In this document: positions 36,206 through 44,460 of the stretch, piece after piece | Layout of the letters: every line of letters begins with the position of its first letter | How positions within the stretch are numbered: position 1 is the stretch's first letter | Assembly (NCBI RefSeq): GCF_000428065.1 | Contig: NZ_ATZF01000001.1 | Location: 301,822-365,821, forward strand | Reading direction: 5' to 3' | DNA: 64,000 nt | Source of the DNA: Shimazuella kribbensis DSM 45090 | GTDB lineage: Bacteria; Bacillota; Bacilli; Thermoactinomycetales; Thermoactinomycetaceae | The notes under the pieces: generated by a model | Database searches by the model: none | Told to the model about the DNA's origin: nothing | Seen by the model: only the letters and a program-made list of their open reading frames with translations | Translations under genes and position numbers: made by a program

Positions 36206-36234
36206 GGGCTCCTCCGCACCAAGCGGAGGAGCCC
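36206..36234 (+). terminator. G+C-rich terminator of the repeat-protein gene
   Basis: GGGCTCCTCCGC pairs with GCGGAGGAGCCC (loop ACCAA), followed by CCAAAATTAAAA. The stem is perfect but a T run is lacking. Confidence 0.7.
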
Positions 36235-36305
36235 CCAAAATTAAAATATAAAAACATCAATACTAATATCTTCTTATTGGAGAGATAGATATAATAACAA
36301 ACAAA

Positions 36306-36327
36306 ATGGATAGAAATCCATTTTTTT
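36306..36327 (+). terminator. Hairpin with T run
   Basis: ATGGAT-AGAA-ATCCAT followed by TTTTTT, a second stop signal ahead of the HTH-TPR promoter. Confidence 0.6.
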
Positions 36328-36340
36328 ATATTTTTAGTGT

Positions 36341-36369
36341 TTTCAGAATACATATAAATATGGTACAAT
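36341..36369 (+). promoter_or_regulatory. Promoter of the HTH-TPR regulator
   Basis: TTTCAG (36341-36346), 17-base spacer, TACAAT (36364-36369) with an extended-10 TGG directly before it. Confidence 0.6.
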
Positions 36370-36389
36370 ACATTTGAAATTGGTTATTT

Positions 36390-36432
36390 GGAAATGAAAT
36401 TCCCTAGATGATAAATCATTAGGGTTATTTCC
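36390..36432 (+). promoter_or_regulatory. Nested leader hairpin of the regulator mRNA
   Basis: Three successive stems nest: GGAAAT/ATTTCC, CCCTA/TAGGG and ATGAT/ATCAT. The structure ends about 10 bases before the ribosome binding site GAGGAGAGAGAGG and begins about 20 bases after the -10 box, so it covers most of the 5' leader. It may be an attenuator, an mRNA stabiliser or an operator. Confidence 0.55.
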
Positions 36433-36456
36433 TTTTGAGGAGAGAGAGGAAAAAGT

Positions 36457-37788
36457 ATGGTATTTGTAGATCTCAATTTGGTAGGAGAGGCAATACGTAA
36501 TTATCGAAAAGATAAGCGGCTTCGTCTGGAAGACTTAGCGGATGAAAATATATCAGTATCTACGATTAGTAATATTGAACGTGGTTTTGCCCATGTAAAG
36601 CAAGAAAAAGTAAATTATCTTCTTCAAAAACTAGGAATTAACCTTTCTGATCTAACGATACTCGAACAGAATTTACAAAAGAAAGACGAACATATTGCTC
36701 TGCAATTGACGGCATTGGAGTCATGGATTGTTTGCGGCGAAGAATCGAAAGCGCTTACAGAATTAAACGGGTTGAAATTAGCGGACCATCATCCACTAGC
36801 AGCCCGTGTCATGTTTTTAAAAGGAAAGTGTCATCATCACTTGGAAGAGTGGAAAAAAACGATTCATTCTTATTATGAAGCAATACGATTAAGTCGATTG
36901 CATATGGAATCAAGTGAATTAGAAGCTGCTTGTTATGATGAATTATCTCGTACTGCATACCACCGGAATGACTTGAATCAAGCATTAGCTTATGTAGAAA
37001 AAGGGCTTCACATCAAACTAGATGAAACAAATACCAAATTTTCTTTGATTCAAAACAAAGCACATTATTTATTAAAAAAAGGAAGAACAGCAGAAGCTTT
37101 AAAAATGATGAAGGATTACTGGTCCTATTTGGATAAAATGACACAAATTGATTTAGTTCTTGGGTTTTTTCAAATAAGAGTGAAATTGTTACTTTCCACC
37201 GAGTTATGGGAAGAAGCTCGCATGTATGCAGAAGATGGTATTGAATTGGCAAAACAAAATAATCAATATGATGCTCTTTGTGTGTTATGGGGAGATCTAG
37301 GAAAGATATATGCTCACCAATGTCAATATGAACTTGCAGAAGTATGTTTCCGCACCTCTCAAGTATTTGAGTTTCATGTAAAAGATAAGTCTGCCCTTAT
37401 TTCAACTTATACATTCTATGGGAAATTACTCCAAGAACAGAAGGAGTACGAACTAGCAAGTGTACTTTTAACAAAAGCAATCCAACTTGGTACGAAGTAT
37501 CGTGAGGTAGAAGATTTGGTTCGTGCTTATTTGGCCATGGGACAAGTTTATTTGGTTCGTAATGAAGCATCGGAAGCCATGATGTATTTTCATAAAGCTA
37601 GAGATCTGGCAACCAAATTTCAATTGCCAACTTTAGCGTATGATGCCATTTTCCAAGCAGCGAAAGTGTATCAAGATATAGATTCAGATAAATTTGTTGC
37701 ATGTACAGTGGAGATGTATGAGATGCAAATGACAATGGATAATATCAGTAAAGAGAACTTGCCTACCCACAAGCCTTTTAAGGCGTAG
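36457..37788 (+). CDS. XRE-type HTH transcriptional regulator with TPR domain (RRNPP-like)
   Basis: A 443-residue protein. Residues 8-65 form a lambda-repressor-like helix-turn-helix with RLRLEDLADENISVSTISNI and ERGFAHVKQEKVNYLL. The remainder is helical with tetratricopeptide-like pairs, for example ALAYVEKGLHIKLDE and LAEVCFRTSQVFEF. This architecture is that of RRNPP regulators, which often respond to a small secreted peptide. No peptide gene is apparent immediately downstream; the next DNA is a tandem repeat. Target genes are unknown. Confidence 0.82.
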   Translation: MVFVDLNLVGEAIRNYRKDKRLRLEDLADENISVSTISNIERGFAHVKQEKVNYLLQKLGINLSDLTILEQNLQKKDEHIALQLTALESWIVCGEESKALTELNGLKLADHHPLAARVMFLKGKCHHHLEEWKKTIHSYYEAIRLSRLHMESSELEAACYDELSRTAYHRNDLNQALAYVEKGLHIKLDETNTKFSLIQNKAHYLLKKGRTAEALKMMKDYWSYLDKMTQIDLVLGFFQIRVKLLLSTELWEEARMYAEDGIELAKQNNQYDALCVLWGDLGKIYAHQCQYELAEVCFRTSQVFEFHVKDKSALISTYTFYGKLLQEQKEYELASVLLTKAIQLGTKYREVEDLVRAYLAMGQVYLVRNEASEAMMYFHKARDLATKFQLPTLAYDAIFQAAKVYQDIDSDKFVACTVEMYEMQMTMDNISKENLPTHKPFKA

Positions 37789-37810
37789 ACAGAGGTTTAG
37801 TTGCACTTAT

Positions 37811-38090
37811 GCACCTCAGACTAGGGCACAAGTCTCGCTAAGTCGTTATGCTCCTAGTCTCACTTTGCACCTCAGACTAGGGCACAAGTCTCACTAAGTC
37901 GCTATGCTCCTAGTCTCACTTTGCACCTCAGACTAGGGCACAAGTCTCACTAAGTCGTTATGCTCCTAGTCTCACTTTGCACCTCAGACTAGGGCACAAG
38001 TCTCACTAAGTCGCTATGCTCCTAGTCTCACTTTGCACCTCAGACTAGGGCACAAGTCTCACTAAGTCGCTATGCTCCTAGTCTCACTTT
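37811..38090. repeat. Five 56-bp tandem repeats with an internal inverted repeat
   Basis: Five units begin at 37811, 37867, 37923, 37979 and 38035, each starting GCACCTCAGACTAGGGCACA. They are identical apart from a few substitutions (CTCGCT for CTCACT, GTTATG for GCTATG). Each unit contains AGACTAGG and CCTAGTCT as arms of a stem. The array starts 22 bases after the regulator gene and ends beside an IS605-like remnant. There are no spacers between units, so it is not CRISPR. Confidence 0.92.
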
Positions 38091-38110
38091 GTAGATGAGA
38101 TAAAATTTAT

Positions 38111-38404
38111 AGATTGCGAGTGAGAAAACTCACGGTTTAAATCGTGGGATGAAAGTAAGCGTTGGACGAGAAAGGGTTCAGCCCTCTCACAAGTCCAACA
38201 CTTTTTTCAGAAAATATATTTACAAACATACATTCTGATAATAAACTACCATCAATTACATTTATTGGATAGTTTGAAATGCGAAAAACCAAGCAGTAGG
38301 ACTATTCTGTTGTAATGAACCGTGGGGCTCACGGGGTTAGCTTGGTAATGAAGTAGTCATGAGACTACCGTCCCAAGAATGGCTTTAACCGTATGGAGTG
38401 TCAA
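38111..38404 (+). mobile_element. tnpA/tnpB-less IS200/IS605-like element (copy B)
   Basis: A 294-bp non-coding block. It starts with a hairpin around CTCACGGTTTAAATCGTGGG (38130-38149), then the stem GTTGGACGAGAAAGGG..CCCTCTCACAAGTCCAAC (38161-38199). After an A+T-rich middle it continues with CGTGGGGCTCACGGGGTTAG, CTTGGTAATGAAGTAGTCAT, GAGACTACCGTCCCAAGAAT and ends TATGGAGTGTCAA. The order and sequence match copy A at 14922-15310 inverted. The right part is typical of the omega-RNA/right-end of tnpB-bearing IS605 elements. No protein gene remains. Confidence 0.65.
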
Positions 38405-38482
38405 GCGTTCTTATTAACTAAAAATGTACCAATGAAGTGAGATGGTTATCAATTTCATTTGATAGGTTATGGTCTTTACTAA

Positions 38483-38513
38483 AAAACTGCTGGATTTTTC
38501 TAGCAGTTTTTTT
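38483..38513 (+). terminator. Rho-independent terminator before spoIIIAA
   Basis: AAAACTGCT and AGCAGTTTT with a T run, separating the repeat/IS region from the spoIIIA operon. Confidence 0.83.
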
Positions 38514-38591
38514 CTTTCATCAAGCATAAAGGAAGCATGTCTACCATAAGCATGATGATAAAACAGGTTTGAGTGGGAATTGAGGTGTGAT

Positions 38592-39551
38592 ATGGATTTA
38601 AAGCCAATTTATCAAGTTTTGCCTCTATCCCTTCGAAATCGAATACAATCGCTTCCTAGAACAATCTTATCTGGATTAGAGGAAGTGAGAATTCGACAAG
38701 AACGCCCTTTAGAGGTAATAGCTGCAGGAAAAACATGGTTTGTTAGTAGTAACCAGCAACTAAAACTAGATGCCAAAGATAGTGTGTTGCCCACTCGAGA
38801 GGAATGTCACAAGCTATTGAATTTGATTAGTAATCATTCCCTCTATGCATTGGAAGAAGAACTGCGACTCGGCTATATCACCGTGGAAGGTGGGCATCGC
38901 ATTGGATTAGCTGGGAAGGTCATCACAGAAGGTGGAAAAGTGAAACATGTCCGAGATATAACCGGGTTTAATATTCGTATAGCAAGACAAATTAAAGGCG
39001 CTGGAACTGTGATTCTCCCTAGTATCATTCATCAAGATGAAATTAAAAACTTGTTGATTGTATCCCCGCCGGGTTGTGGGAAAACCACCCTGTTACGAGA
39101 TCTTGTACGTATTGTTAGTACGGGAGAAGGATGTAGAGCTAGAAAAGTCGGCATTGTAGATGAGCGTTCTGAAATAGCTGGATGTGTTTTAGGAGTACCA
39201 CAACATGATATAGGTCCTCGTTCCGATGTACTTGATGCTTGTCCAAAAGCAGAGGGCATGATGATGCTAATACGCTCGATGTCTCCAGAAGTTTTAGTGG
39301 TAGATGAGATTGGCCGCAAAGAAGATGCTGATGCCATTCACGAAGCTATTTATGCTGGTGTCCATCTATTCACGACAGCTCATGGTAGTTCGATCGAAGA
39401 AGTGCGAAAACGGCCTATTTTGAGAGAATTAATTGAAGAGGGAGTTTTTGAACGTATCGTTTTGTTAAGTCGTAAGGCAGGTCCTGGAACCATCGAAGCA
39501 GTATATGATGGAAAATGTGAGCCTTTGCGGAGCAAACAGTGCTCAAATTGA
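38592..39551 (+). CDS. spoIIIAA: Stage III sporulation protein AA
   Basis: A 319-residue secretion-ATPase-like protein. Walker A is SPPGCGKTTLLRDL (about residue 150) and Walker B is VLVVDEIGR. It energises the SpoIIIA-SpoIIQ channel between mother cell and forespore. ATG 38592 follows TTGAGGTG; an in-frame TTG at 38580 is less likely. First of eight tightly packed genes. Transcription in the family depends on sigma-E in the mother cell, but I could not identify the promoter with confidence. Confidence 0.95.
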   Translation: MDLKPIYQVLPLSLRNRIQSLPRTILSGLEEVRIRQERPLEVIAAGKTWFVSSNQQLKLDAKDSVLPTREECHKLLNLISNHSLYALEEELRLGYITVEGGHRIGLAGKVITEGGKVKHVRDITGFNIRIARQIKGAGTVILPSIIHQDEIKNLLIVSPPGCGKTTLLRDLVRIVSTGEGCRARKVGIVDERSEIAGCVLGVPQHDIGPRSDVLDACPKAEGMMMLIRSMSPEVLVVDEIGRKEDADAIHEAIYAGVHLFTTAHGSSIEEVRKRPILRELIEEGVFERIVLLSRKAGPGTIEAVYDGKCEPLRSKQCSN

Positions 39552-40057
39552 TAGGTTGTATCCTTCTTCTTCTCGCTTCAACTGGTATTGGTCTCGTTTT
39601 TGCTGCAAGATTAGCTGCTCGTCCAAAACAAATTCGTCGTTTGATAGGGGCACTAGCTATCCTAGAAACAGAGATTGGTTATGGAAGTAGAAACTTGTCG
39701 TCTGCGTGTCAAAACATTGGTGACCGAAAACTCGAACAGATCAGTGACTTGTTTCGTTTGATGTCGCTGCGTCTTACCACGATGGATGGTGCGGCGACAT
39801 ATGATTGTTTGCAGTTAGCAGTGCAAGATTGGTGGCCTACTACTGCGATGAAAACAAGTGAAAAAGAAGTGTTTTTGCAGTTTTGCAAGACGCTTGGGAA
39901 CTCGGACCGTCATAATCAACTCACTCATCTAGCTTTAGTAAAACAAAATCTACAAGTAGAAGAACAAAAAGCTCGAGAAGAACAAATGCAGTATGAAAAG
40001 ATGGCTCGAACACTAGGTGTCCTTGCAGGAGCGCTCCTGATTATCTTGTTGTACTAG
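39539..40057 (+). CDS. spoIIIAB: Stage III sporulation protein AB
   Basis: A 172-residue GspF-like protein with an N-terminal and a C-terminal hydrophobic segment (LIGCILLLLASTGIGLVFAA and LAGALLIILLY). The middle has ALAILETEIGYGSRNL, typical of SpoIIIAB. The GTG start overlaps the spoIIIAA end by 13 bases. Confidence 0.93.
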   Translation: MLKLIGCILLLLASTGIGLVFAARLAARPKQIRRLIGALAILETEIGYGSRNLSSACQNIGDRKLEQISDLFRLMSLRLTTMDGAATYDCLQLAVQDWWPTTAMKTSEKEVFLQFCKTLGNSDRHNQLTHLALVKQNLQVEEQKAREEQMQYEKMARTLGVLAGALLIILLY

Positions 40058-40068
40058 GGGAGATCCAA

Positions 40069-40275
40069 ATGCCTTATAATGTCGACACTGTTTTTCAGAT
40101 AGCTGGAATAGGGATTATTGTAGCAATGATTCATACGGTATTGAAGCAGATGGGAAAAGAAGATTTTGCTCATTGGGTTACTTTATTTGGATTTGGTGTT
40201 GTTCTTTTTATGATCGTTACGTTGCTCCAAGATCTATTTACAACGATAAAAAATGTCTTCTTGTTCCGATCGTGA
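40069..40275 (+). CDS. spoIIIAC: Stage III sporulation protein AC
   Basis: A 68-residue protein with two membrane helices (FQIAGIGIIVAMIHTVL and WVTLFGFGVVLFMIVTLL) joined by QMGKEDFAHW, as in Bacillus SpoIIIAC. It is a membrane part of the sporulation channel. ATG follows GGGGAGATCCAA. Confidence 0.95.
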   Translation: MPYNVDTVFQIAGIGIIVAMIHTVLKQMGKEDFAHWVTLFGFGVVLFMIVTLLQDLFTTIKNVFLFRS

Positions 40276-40291
40276 AGAGGAGGCGATCCGC

Positions 40292-40681
40292 TTGGAGATA
40301 ATCCAGGTGGTGGGGCTTGGGTTAATTGTTACTTTTTTAGTCCTTGTTATTAAGGAGCAAAAACCCGTCTTCGCCTTTCTTCTAGCTACTTTCACCGGCA
40401 TTATCATTTTCATTGCATTAGCCGGAAAAATAGCAGAAGTGGTTAAAATTTTAGAGCATTTGGCTGTACAGGCTCATGTGAACCAACTTTTCTTGACCAC
40501 TATTCTAAAAATTATTGGTATTGCATACATAACGGAGTTTGGTGCACAAGTCACTCGAGATGCTGGTCAAGGATCGATTGCAGCAAAGATTGAGTTATCA
40601 GGCAAAATTTTAATTATGGTGATGGCGATTCCTATTATTACGGTGATCATTGAGACAGTCATGCAAGTTTTGCCAACTTGA
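40292..40681 (+). CDS. spoIIIAD: Stage III sporulation protein AD
   Basis: A 129-residue membrane protein with about four helices, close to the 133 residues in Bacillus subtilis. The TTG start at 40292 lies 8 bases after GAGGAGG and gives the expected LEIIQVVGLGLIVTFL beginning. A longer reading from 40253 would overlap spoIIIAC and add a polar tail not seen in relatives. Confidence 0.92.
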   Translation: MEIIQVVGLGLIVTFLVLVIKEQKPVFAFLLATFTGIIIFIALAGKIAEVVKILEHLAVQAHVNQLFLTTILKIIGIAYITEFGAQVTRDAGQGSIAAKIELSGKILIMVMAIPIITVIIETVMQVLPT

Positions 40682-40692
40682 GGAGGATTAGT

Positions 40693-41883
40693 ATGACCAG
40701 AGTGTTAAGCATCCTCCTGTTCACCTGTTTTTTCTTTCTTGTATCGATAAGTATTACGTATGCGACAGAAAGTCTAGGACCAACGCAAAATAATGAGAAT
40801 TTGATTCGCTCACAACTTAATCAAATGCAGTTAGCAGAAGTAGAAACTTTTTGGGGGCAACTGCGTTCTACTTATGGACAATATTTTCAAGACAAAGATT
40901 TTCCGAGTTTAATGGAGTTGTTGACCAAACAAAAATCATTTACGTGGAAAAGTATATTGTTGGCTTTTATGAATTACTTTTTTCATGAAGTTTTGCAAGG
41001 AGGCAAGCTTTTAGGAAGTATTATTGTTTTGACTGTTTTTAGTATGATTTTGGCAACGTTACAAACTGCTTTTGAGCGAAATCAAGTAAGTAAAGTAGCA
41101 TATGCAGTGGTGTTTATGGTTCTCATCGTTTTAGCAGTAGATAGTTTTTCCGTTGCAATCGCAGCAGCAAAACATGCCATTGGTGGAATGGTTGATTTTA
41201 TGCTAGCAATGGTTCCTTTACTTCTAGCTCTTCTAGCGACGATGGGTAATATTAGTTCTGTTACTTTTTTTCATCCACTCATTATTTTTATGATTCATGT
41301 GATCGGTACAGTTATTTACACTGTTGTTTTACCATTACTCTTCTTTTCCACCATTTTGAATATTGTAAGCAGTTTGTCGGAAAAATACAAAGTAAATCAA
41401 TTGGCAGATTTGATGAGGAAAGTAAGTATTGGAGTTTTGGGAGTGCTGTTGACGCTTTTTTTAGGTGTTTTATCTGTTCAAGGAGCTACTACTGCGGTTG
41501 CTGATGGCATAACTATCCGTACAGCAAAATATATTAGTGGTAACTTTGTCCCAGTAGTAGGACGGACAATTGCCGATGCGACAGATACAGTGGTTGGCGC
41601 ATCCCTTTTGGTGAAGAATAGTGTCGGGCTAGCTGGTGTTATCATCTTACTGTTGATCTGTGCCTTTCCAGCACTAAAGATACTGACATTGAGTTTTATT
41701 TACAATTTCTCGGCAGCAATTATGCAACCACTTGGCAATAGTCCGATCATCACGAGTCTTGCAACCATTGGACGTACATTACTTTATGTTTTTGCAGCAT
41801 TAGCTGCAGTAGGGTTGATGTTTTTTCTTTCGATTACAATCGTGATATCTGCTGGGAATCTTTCCATGATGATAAGGGGGTAA
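40693..41883 (+). CDS. spoIIIAE: Stage III sporulation protein AE
   Basis: A 396-residue multispanning protein with a signal peptide (LFTCFFFLVSISITYA) and about eight hydrophobic helices after an N-terminal extracytoplasmic region. VQGATTAVADGITIRTAKYI and NFVPVVGRTIADATDTVVGA are characteristic of SpoIIIAE. ATG 40693 follows GAGGAGG; an in-frame TTG at 40678 lies on the ribosome binding site. Confidence 0.95.
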   Translation: MTRVLSILLFTCFFFLVSISITYATESLGPTQNNENLIRSQLNQMQLAEVETFWGQLRSTYGQYFQDKDFPSLMELLTKQKSFTWKSILLAFMNYFFHEVLQGGKLLGSIIVLTVFSMILATLQTAFERNQVSKVAYAVVFMVLIVLAVDSFSVAIAAAKHAIGGMVDFMLAMVPLLLALLATMGNISSVTFFHPLIIFMIHVIGTVIYTVVLPLLFFSTILNIVSSLSEKYKVNQLADLMRKVSIGVLGVLLTLFLGVLSVQGATTAVADGITIRTAKYISGNFVPVVGRTIADATDTVVGASLLVKNSVGLAGVIILLLICAFPALKILTLSFIYNFSAAIMQPLGNSPIITSLATIGRTLLYVFAALAAVGLMFFLSITIVISAGNLSMMIRG

Positions 41884-41887
41884 AGGG

Positions 41888-42508
41888 ATGGAGTGGGTTA
41901 GTGATTGGATAAGACAAATAATTTTGATCATTTTTATCGCTACCTTTATTGATCTGTTACTCCCAAGCTCTTCATTGGAACGGTATGTCAAATTGATCAT
42001 GGGCTTAATCATCGTCGTATCCATTCTTCAACCTGTTTTGCAATTGGTACTTCGTGAAGATAAGTGGTCCGAGTTATCTGCTTTATTTGCCCCTGCTTTG
42101 CAGAATGATCAGTATACATCTTTCGAGAAAATCAAAGAGAATAGTATACAGCTTACAGAAATGCAACATGCAGAAATAAAAAAGCAATTCCAAAATACGA
42201 TCACTTCTTGGATTCGTAAGCAGGTATTTCAAAAATACAACGTAAAGGTGGTGAGCGCCAAAGTTACTGCCGATTTTAGTAAAGAGACACCTGTGATTAA
42301 GAGAATAGATGTACACGGAATAAAAGTGCAACAAGATGCTTCTTCAGAAGCCATAAAACCGATTGAAACTATTGATGTAAATCGAGAAATGACAAGTGAA
42401 GAATCTATCAAACAGGATACAAAAATGCAACAAGAACTTCAGTATTTTATAGGGAGTACTTGGAACATAGATGCAAAACAAGTCAATGTCCAGGTTTTCA
42501 GCCCTTAA
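41888..42508 (+). CDS. spoIIIAF: Stage III sporulation protein AF
   Basis: A 206-residue protein with two N-terminal membrane helices (WIRQIILIIFIATFIDLLLP and LIMGLIIVVSILQPVLQLVL) and a soluble C-terminal ring-building-motif-like domain. GGGGTAAAGGG precedes the ATG. Part of the forespore-mother cell channel. Confidence 0.93.
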   Translation: MEWVSDWIRQIILIIFIATFIDLLLPSSSLERYVKLIMGLIIVVSILQPVLQLVLREDKWSELSALFAPALQNDQYTSFEKIKENSIQLTEMQHAEIKKQFQNTITSWIRKQVFQKYNVKVVSAKVTADFSKETPVIKRIDVHGIKVQQDASSEAIKPIETIDVNREMTSEESIKQDTKMQQELQYFIGSTWNIDAKQVNVQVFSP

Positions 42509-42523
42509 GTAGGAGTGAGGGAC

Positions 42524-43105
42524 ATGCTCCAAAAATGGTTACCAAAACAAAAAAAATGGCATTATCTCATTTTGGTAGGTTGTGTTGGGGTTGGTATTCT
42601 TCTTTTTTCCTCTTTTTTAACTACTCAAGAGGAAGACGCAACTTCTAATCCATTAACAACGGAACAAAGTGATTCCAAACCAACTGGTAGCTTACAGCAA
42701 AATGGGATGAAAGGTTACGAGGAACAATTTGAGAATGAACTTTCCACTATCTTAAGTAAAGTAGTCGGAGTAAGTGATGTGTCTGTGGTTGTAAATATAG
42801 ATTCTACGGAAGAAGAAGTACTCCAATCAGATATCCATGAATCGGAACAAACAACGAGTGAATCAGACACCAAAGGTGGCTCCAGATCGGTGAATCAAAA
42901 CAATGTAGATAAAAAAACTTCTGTTTATCGAACAGATCGAGGTGAACAACCTATCATTATCAAACGATTAAAACCGAGAGTGAGAGGAGTACTGGTTGTT
43001 GCTCGAGGTGTGGAAAATCTTCAAGTTAAAGCACTTGTAATGGAAGCAGTACAACGAATTTTAGACGTACCGTCGTATCGGATTTCTGTATTGCCAAGAG
43101 GTTGA
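42524..43105 (+). CDS. spoIIIAG: Stage III sporulation protein AG
   Basis: A 193-residue bitopic protein: one N-terminal membrane helix (LILVGCVGVGILLFSSFL) and an extracytoplasmic domain that in the family forms a 30-mer ring. The conserved VVGVSDVSVVVNIDSTEEEV and GVLVVARGVENLQVKALVME stretches are present. ATG 42524 follows AGGAG; a GTG at 42515 is an alternative. Confidence 0.94.
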   Translation: MLQKWLPKQKKWHYLILVGCVGVGILLFSSFLTTQEEDATSNPLTTEQSDSKPTGSLQQNGMKGYEEQFENELSTILSKVVGVSDVSVVVNIDSTEEEVLQSDIHESEQTTSESDTKGGSRSVNQNNVDKKTSVYRTDRGEQPIIIKRLKPRVRGVLVVARGVENLQVKALVMEAVQRILDVPSYRISVLPRG

Positions 43106-43119
43106 GGAGGAGAAAAAGA

Positions 43120-43680
43120 ATGGTAATGAATCGTCAAACAATGTGGTTAGTAACAATGTTAACTTTGATGGTGGTACTTTCTGCTTACTATATTGTAACA
43201 GGACCGGATCAACCAGCAGGCCCTGCTATTCAAAGTATTGATGAGATGGGTAATGTCAAACAAGGCCAGGTTCAAGTAGATATCAAAGCGTTGGAGAAGC
43301 CTGTGACGATGAAAAAAGAAACAAGCGAAGCTAGTGACTATTTTGTTAGTTACCATATGCAACGCAATACAACAAGAGAAAAACAGTTAGAAGGATACTA
43401 TCAAGTTTTGATGAACCCAACATCTACCAAGCAGGAATTAGAAACTGCAAACACCAAAATTGAGGAGATGAACAAGTTAGACAAAGCAGAGACAACGTTG
43501 GAAGAACAAATTCGAGAAACAGGATTTCAAGATGTAGTCGTGATGCAAAATAACAATCATGTCAATATCATTGTGCAAAGCAAAGATTTGAGTAGAAAAA
43601 AAGCAGTGGAGATTATCGCAATGGCTCAAAAACAAATGCAGGTCGCTGCAAGTCAAATATCTGTTGCATATAAAGCATAG
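43120..43680 (+). CDS. spoIIIAH: Stage III sporulation protein AH
   Basis: A 186-residue protein with one N-terminal helix (MWLVTMLTLMVVLSAYYIV) and a C-terminal YscJ-like domain, the part that binds SpoIIQ across the intermembrane space. DVVVMQNNNHVNIIVQSKDL is typical. ATG 43120 (or 43126) follows GAGGAGG. Last gene of the operon, with a terminator starting on the next base. Confidence 0.94.
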   Translation: MVMNRQTMWLVTMLTLMVVLSAYYIVTGPDQPAGPAIQSIDEMGNVKQGQVQVDIKALEKPVTMKKETSEASDYFVSYHMQRNTTREKQLEGYYQVLMNPTSTKQELETANTKIEEMNKLDKAETTLEEQIRETGFQDVVVMQNNNHVNIIVQSKDLSRKKAVEIIAMAQKQMQVAASQISVAYKA

Positions 43681-43706
43681 GAAGCGTTTCCATACGCTTC
43701 TTTTTT
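43681..43706 (+). terminator. Terminator of spoIIIA operon
   Basis: GAAGCGT-TTCCAT-ACGCTTC plus TTTTTT directly after the stop. Confidence 0.88.
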
Positions 43707-43780
43707 ATGTAATATTATTTACTTGAATGACAAGTTGTTGTGGAGTCATTATAGAAAACATCAAGGGAGAAAATAATCAT

Positions 43781-43806
43781 AGAATATTCCTTGACAGGAA
43801 TATTCT
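43781..43806. promoter_or_regulatory. Perfect inverted-repeat operator spanning the -35 box
   Basis: AGAATATTCC (43781-43790) and GGAATATTCT (43797-43806) are perfect 10-bp arms. The 6-base spacer is exactly TTGACA, the -35 hexamer. Each arm also contains the palindrome GAATATTC. A bound repressor would block RNA polymerase. The regulator is not encoded next to it. Confidence 0.75.
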
Positions 43807-43819
43807 ATTTCGGTTATAT
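43791..43819 (+). promoter_or_regulatory. Sigma-A promoter of the AHSA1 gene
   Basis: TTGACA (43791-43796), 17-base spacer and TTATAT (43814-43819). Confidence 0.78.
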
Positions 43820-43889
43820 TGTTTACAGAAGAAACACTTTATGAAAATAAAAAATGTAAGAAAAAACAAATTGCAGGAGGAATTTCCCT

Positions 43890-44399
43890 ATGTCAAATAA
43901 AACAATTTCCAGAGTAGAAGGCCAAACATTTATACTAGAGCGTGTTTTTGATGCACCACGTGAATTAGTATTTCAAGCTTATTCTGAGCCTGACCATCTA
44001 AAAAACTGGTGGGGTCCAAAGGGATGGGTGCTTACGGTTTGTAATATCGATTTTCGACAGGAAGGCATCTGGCACTATTGCATGAAGTGTATGGATAAAA
44101 ATCAAGGGGATTTTTATGGCATGGAATCTTGGGGGAAAGCGATATATCATGAGATTGTAGTTGATGAAAAGATCCATTACACGGATTACTTCTCCGATGC
44201 GGATGCCAATGAAGTAGAAGGTATGCCTTCAAGTGAAATTACTGTTTTATTTATAGAACATGAAGGTAAGACAAAACTGATAACGAAGTCAAAATATGAA
44301 TCTCCTGAAGCGCTTAAATCCGTATTGGATATGGGGATGGAGCAAGGAATTACCCAGACACTCGATCGATTAGAGGAACATTTGAGAGCACTATCATAA
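43890..44399 (+). CDS. SRPBCC/AHSA1-domain protein
   Basis: A 169-residue Aha1-like START-fold protein. The family pattern is clear: ERVFDAPRELVFQAYSEPDH, LKNWWGPKGW, GIWHYCMKC and a final helix GMEQGITQTLDRLEEHLRAL. Such proteins bind small hydrophobic ligands or act as stress-related cofactors; ligand unknown. GCAGGAGGAATTTCCCT precedes the ATG. It has a strong promoter overlapped by a perfect operator, so it is probably induced. Many relatives are controlled by ArsR-type repressors, none of which is visible here. Confidence 0.88.
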   Translation: MSNKTISRVEGQTFILERVFDAPRELVFQAYSEPDHLKNWWGPKGWVLTVCNIDFRQEGIWHYCMKCMDKNQGDFYGMESWGKAIYHEIVVDEKIHYTDYFSDADANEVEGMPSSEITVLFIEHEGKTKLITKSKYESPEALKSVLDMGMEQGITQTLDRLEEHLRALS

Positions 44400-44460
44400 T
44401 TACAATTTTCATGAATGTTATTGCGCTTTATAGAAAAAGGTTTCATTAGGGATAAAAAAT

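Noticed and set aside
37811-38090. Possible CRISPR array
   Set aside because: Units of 56 bp abut directly with no variable spacers and no cas genes occur in the window.
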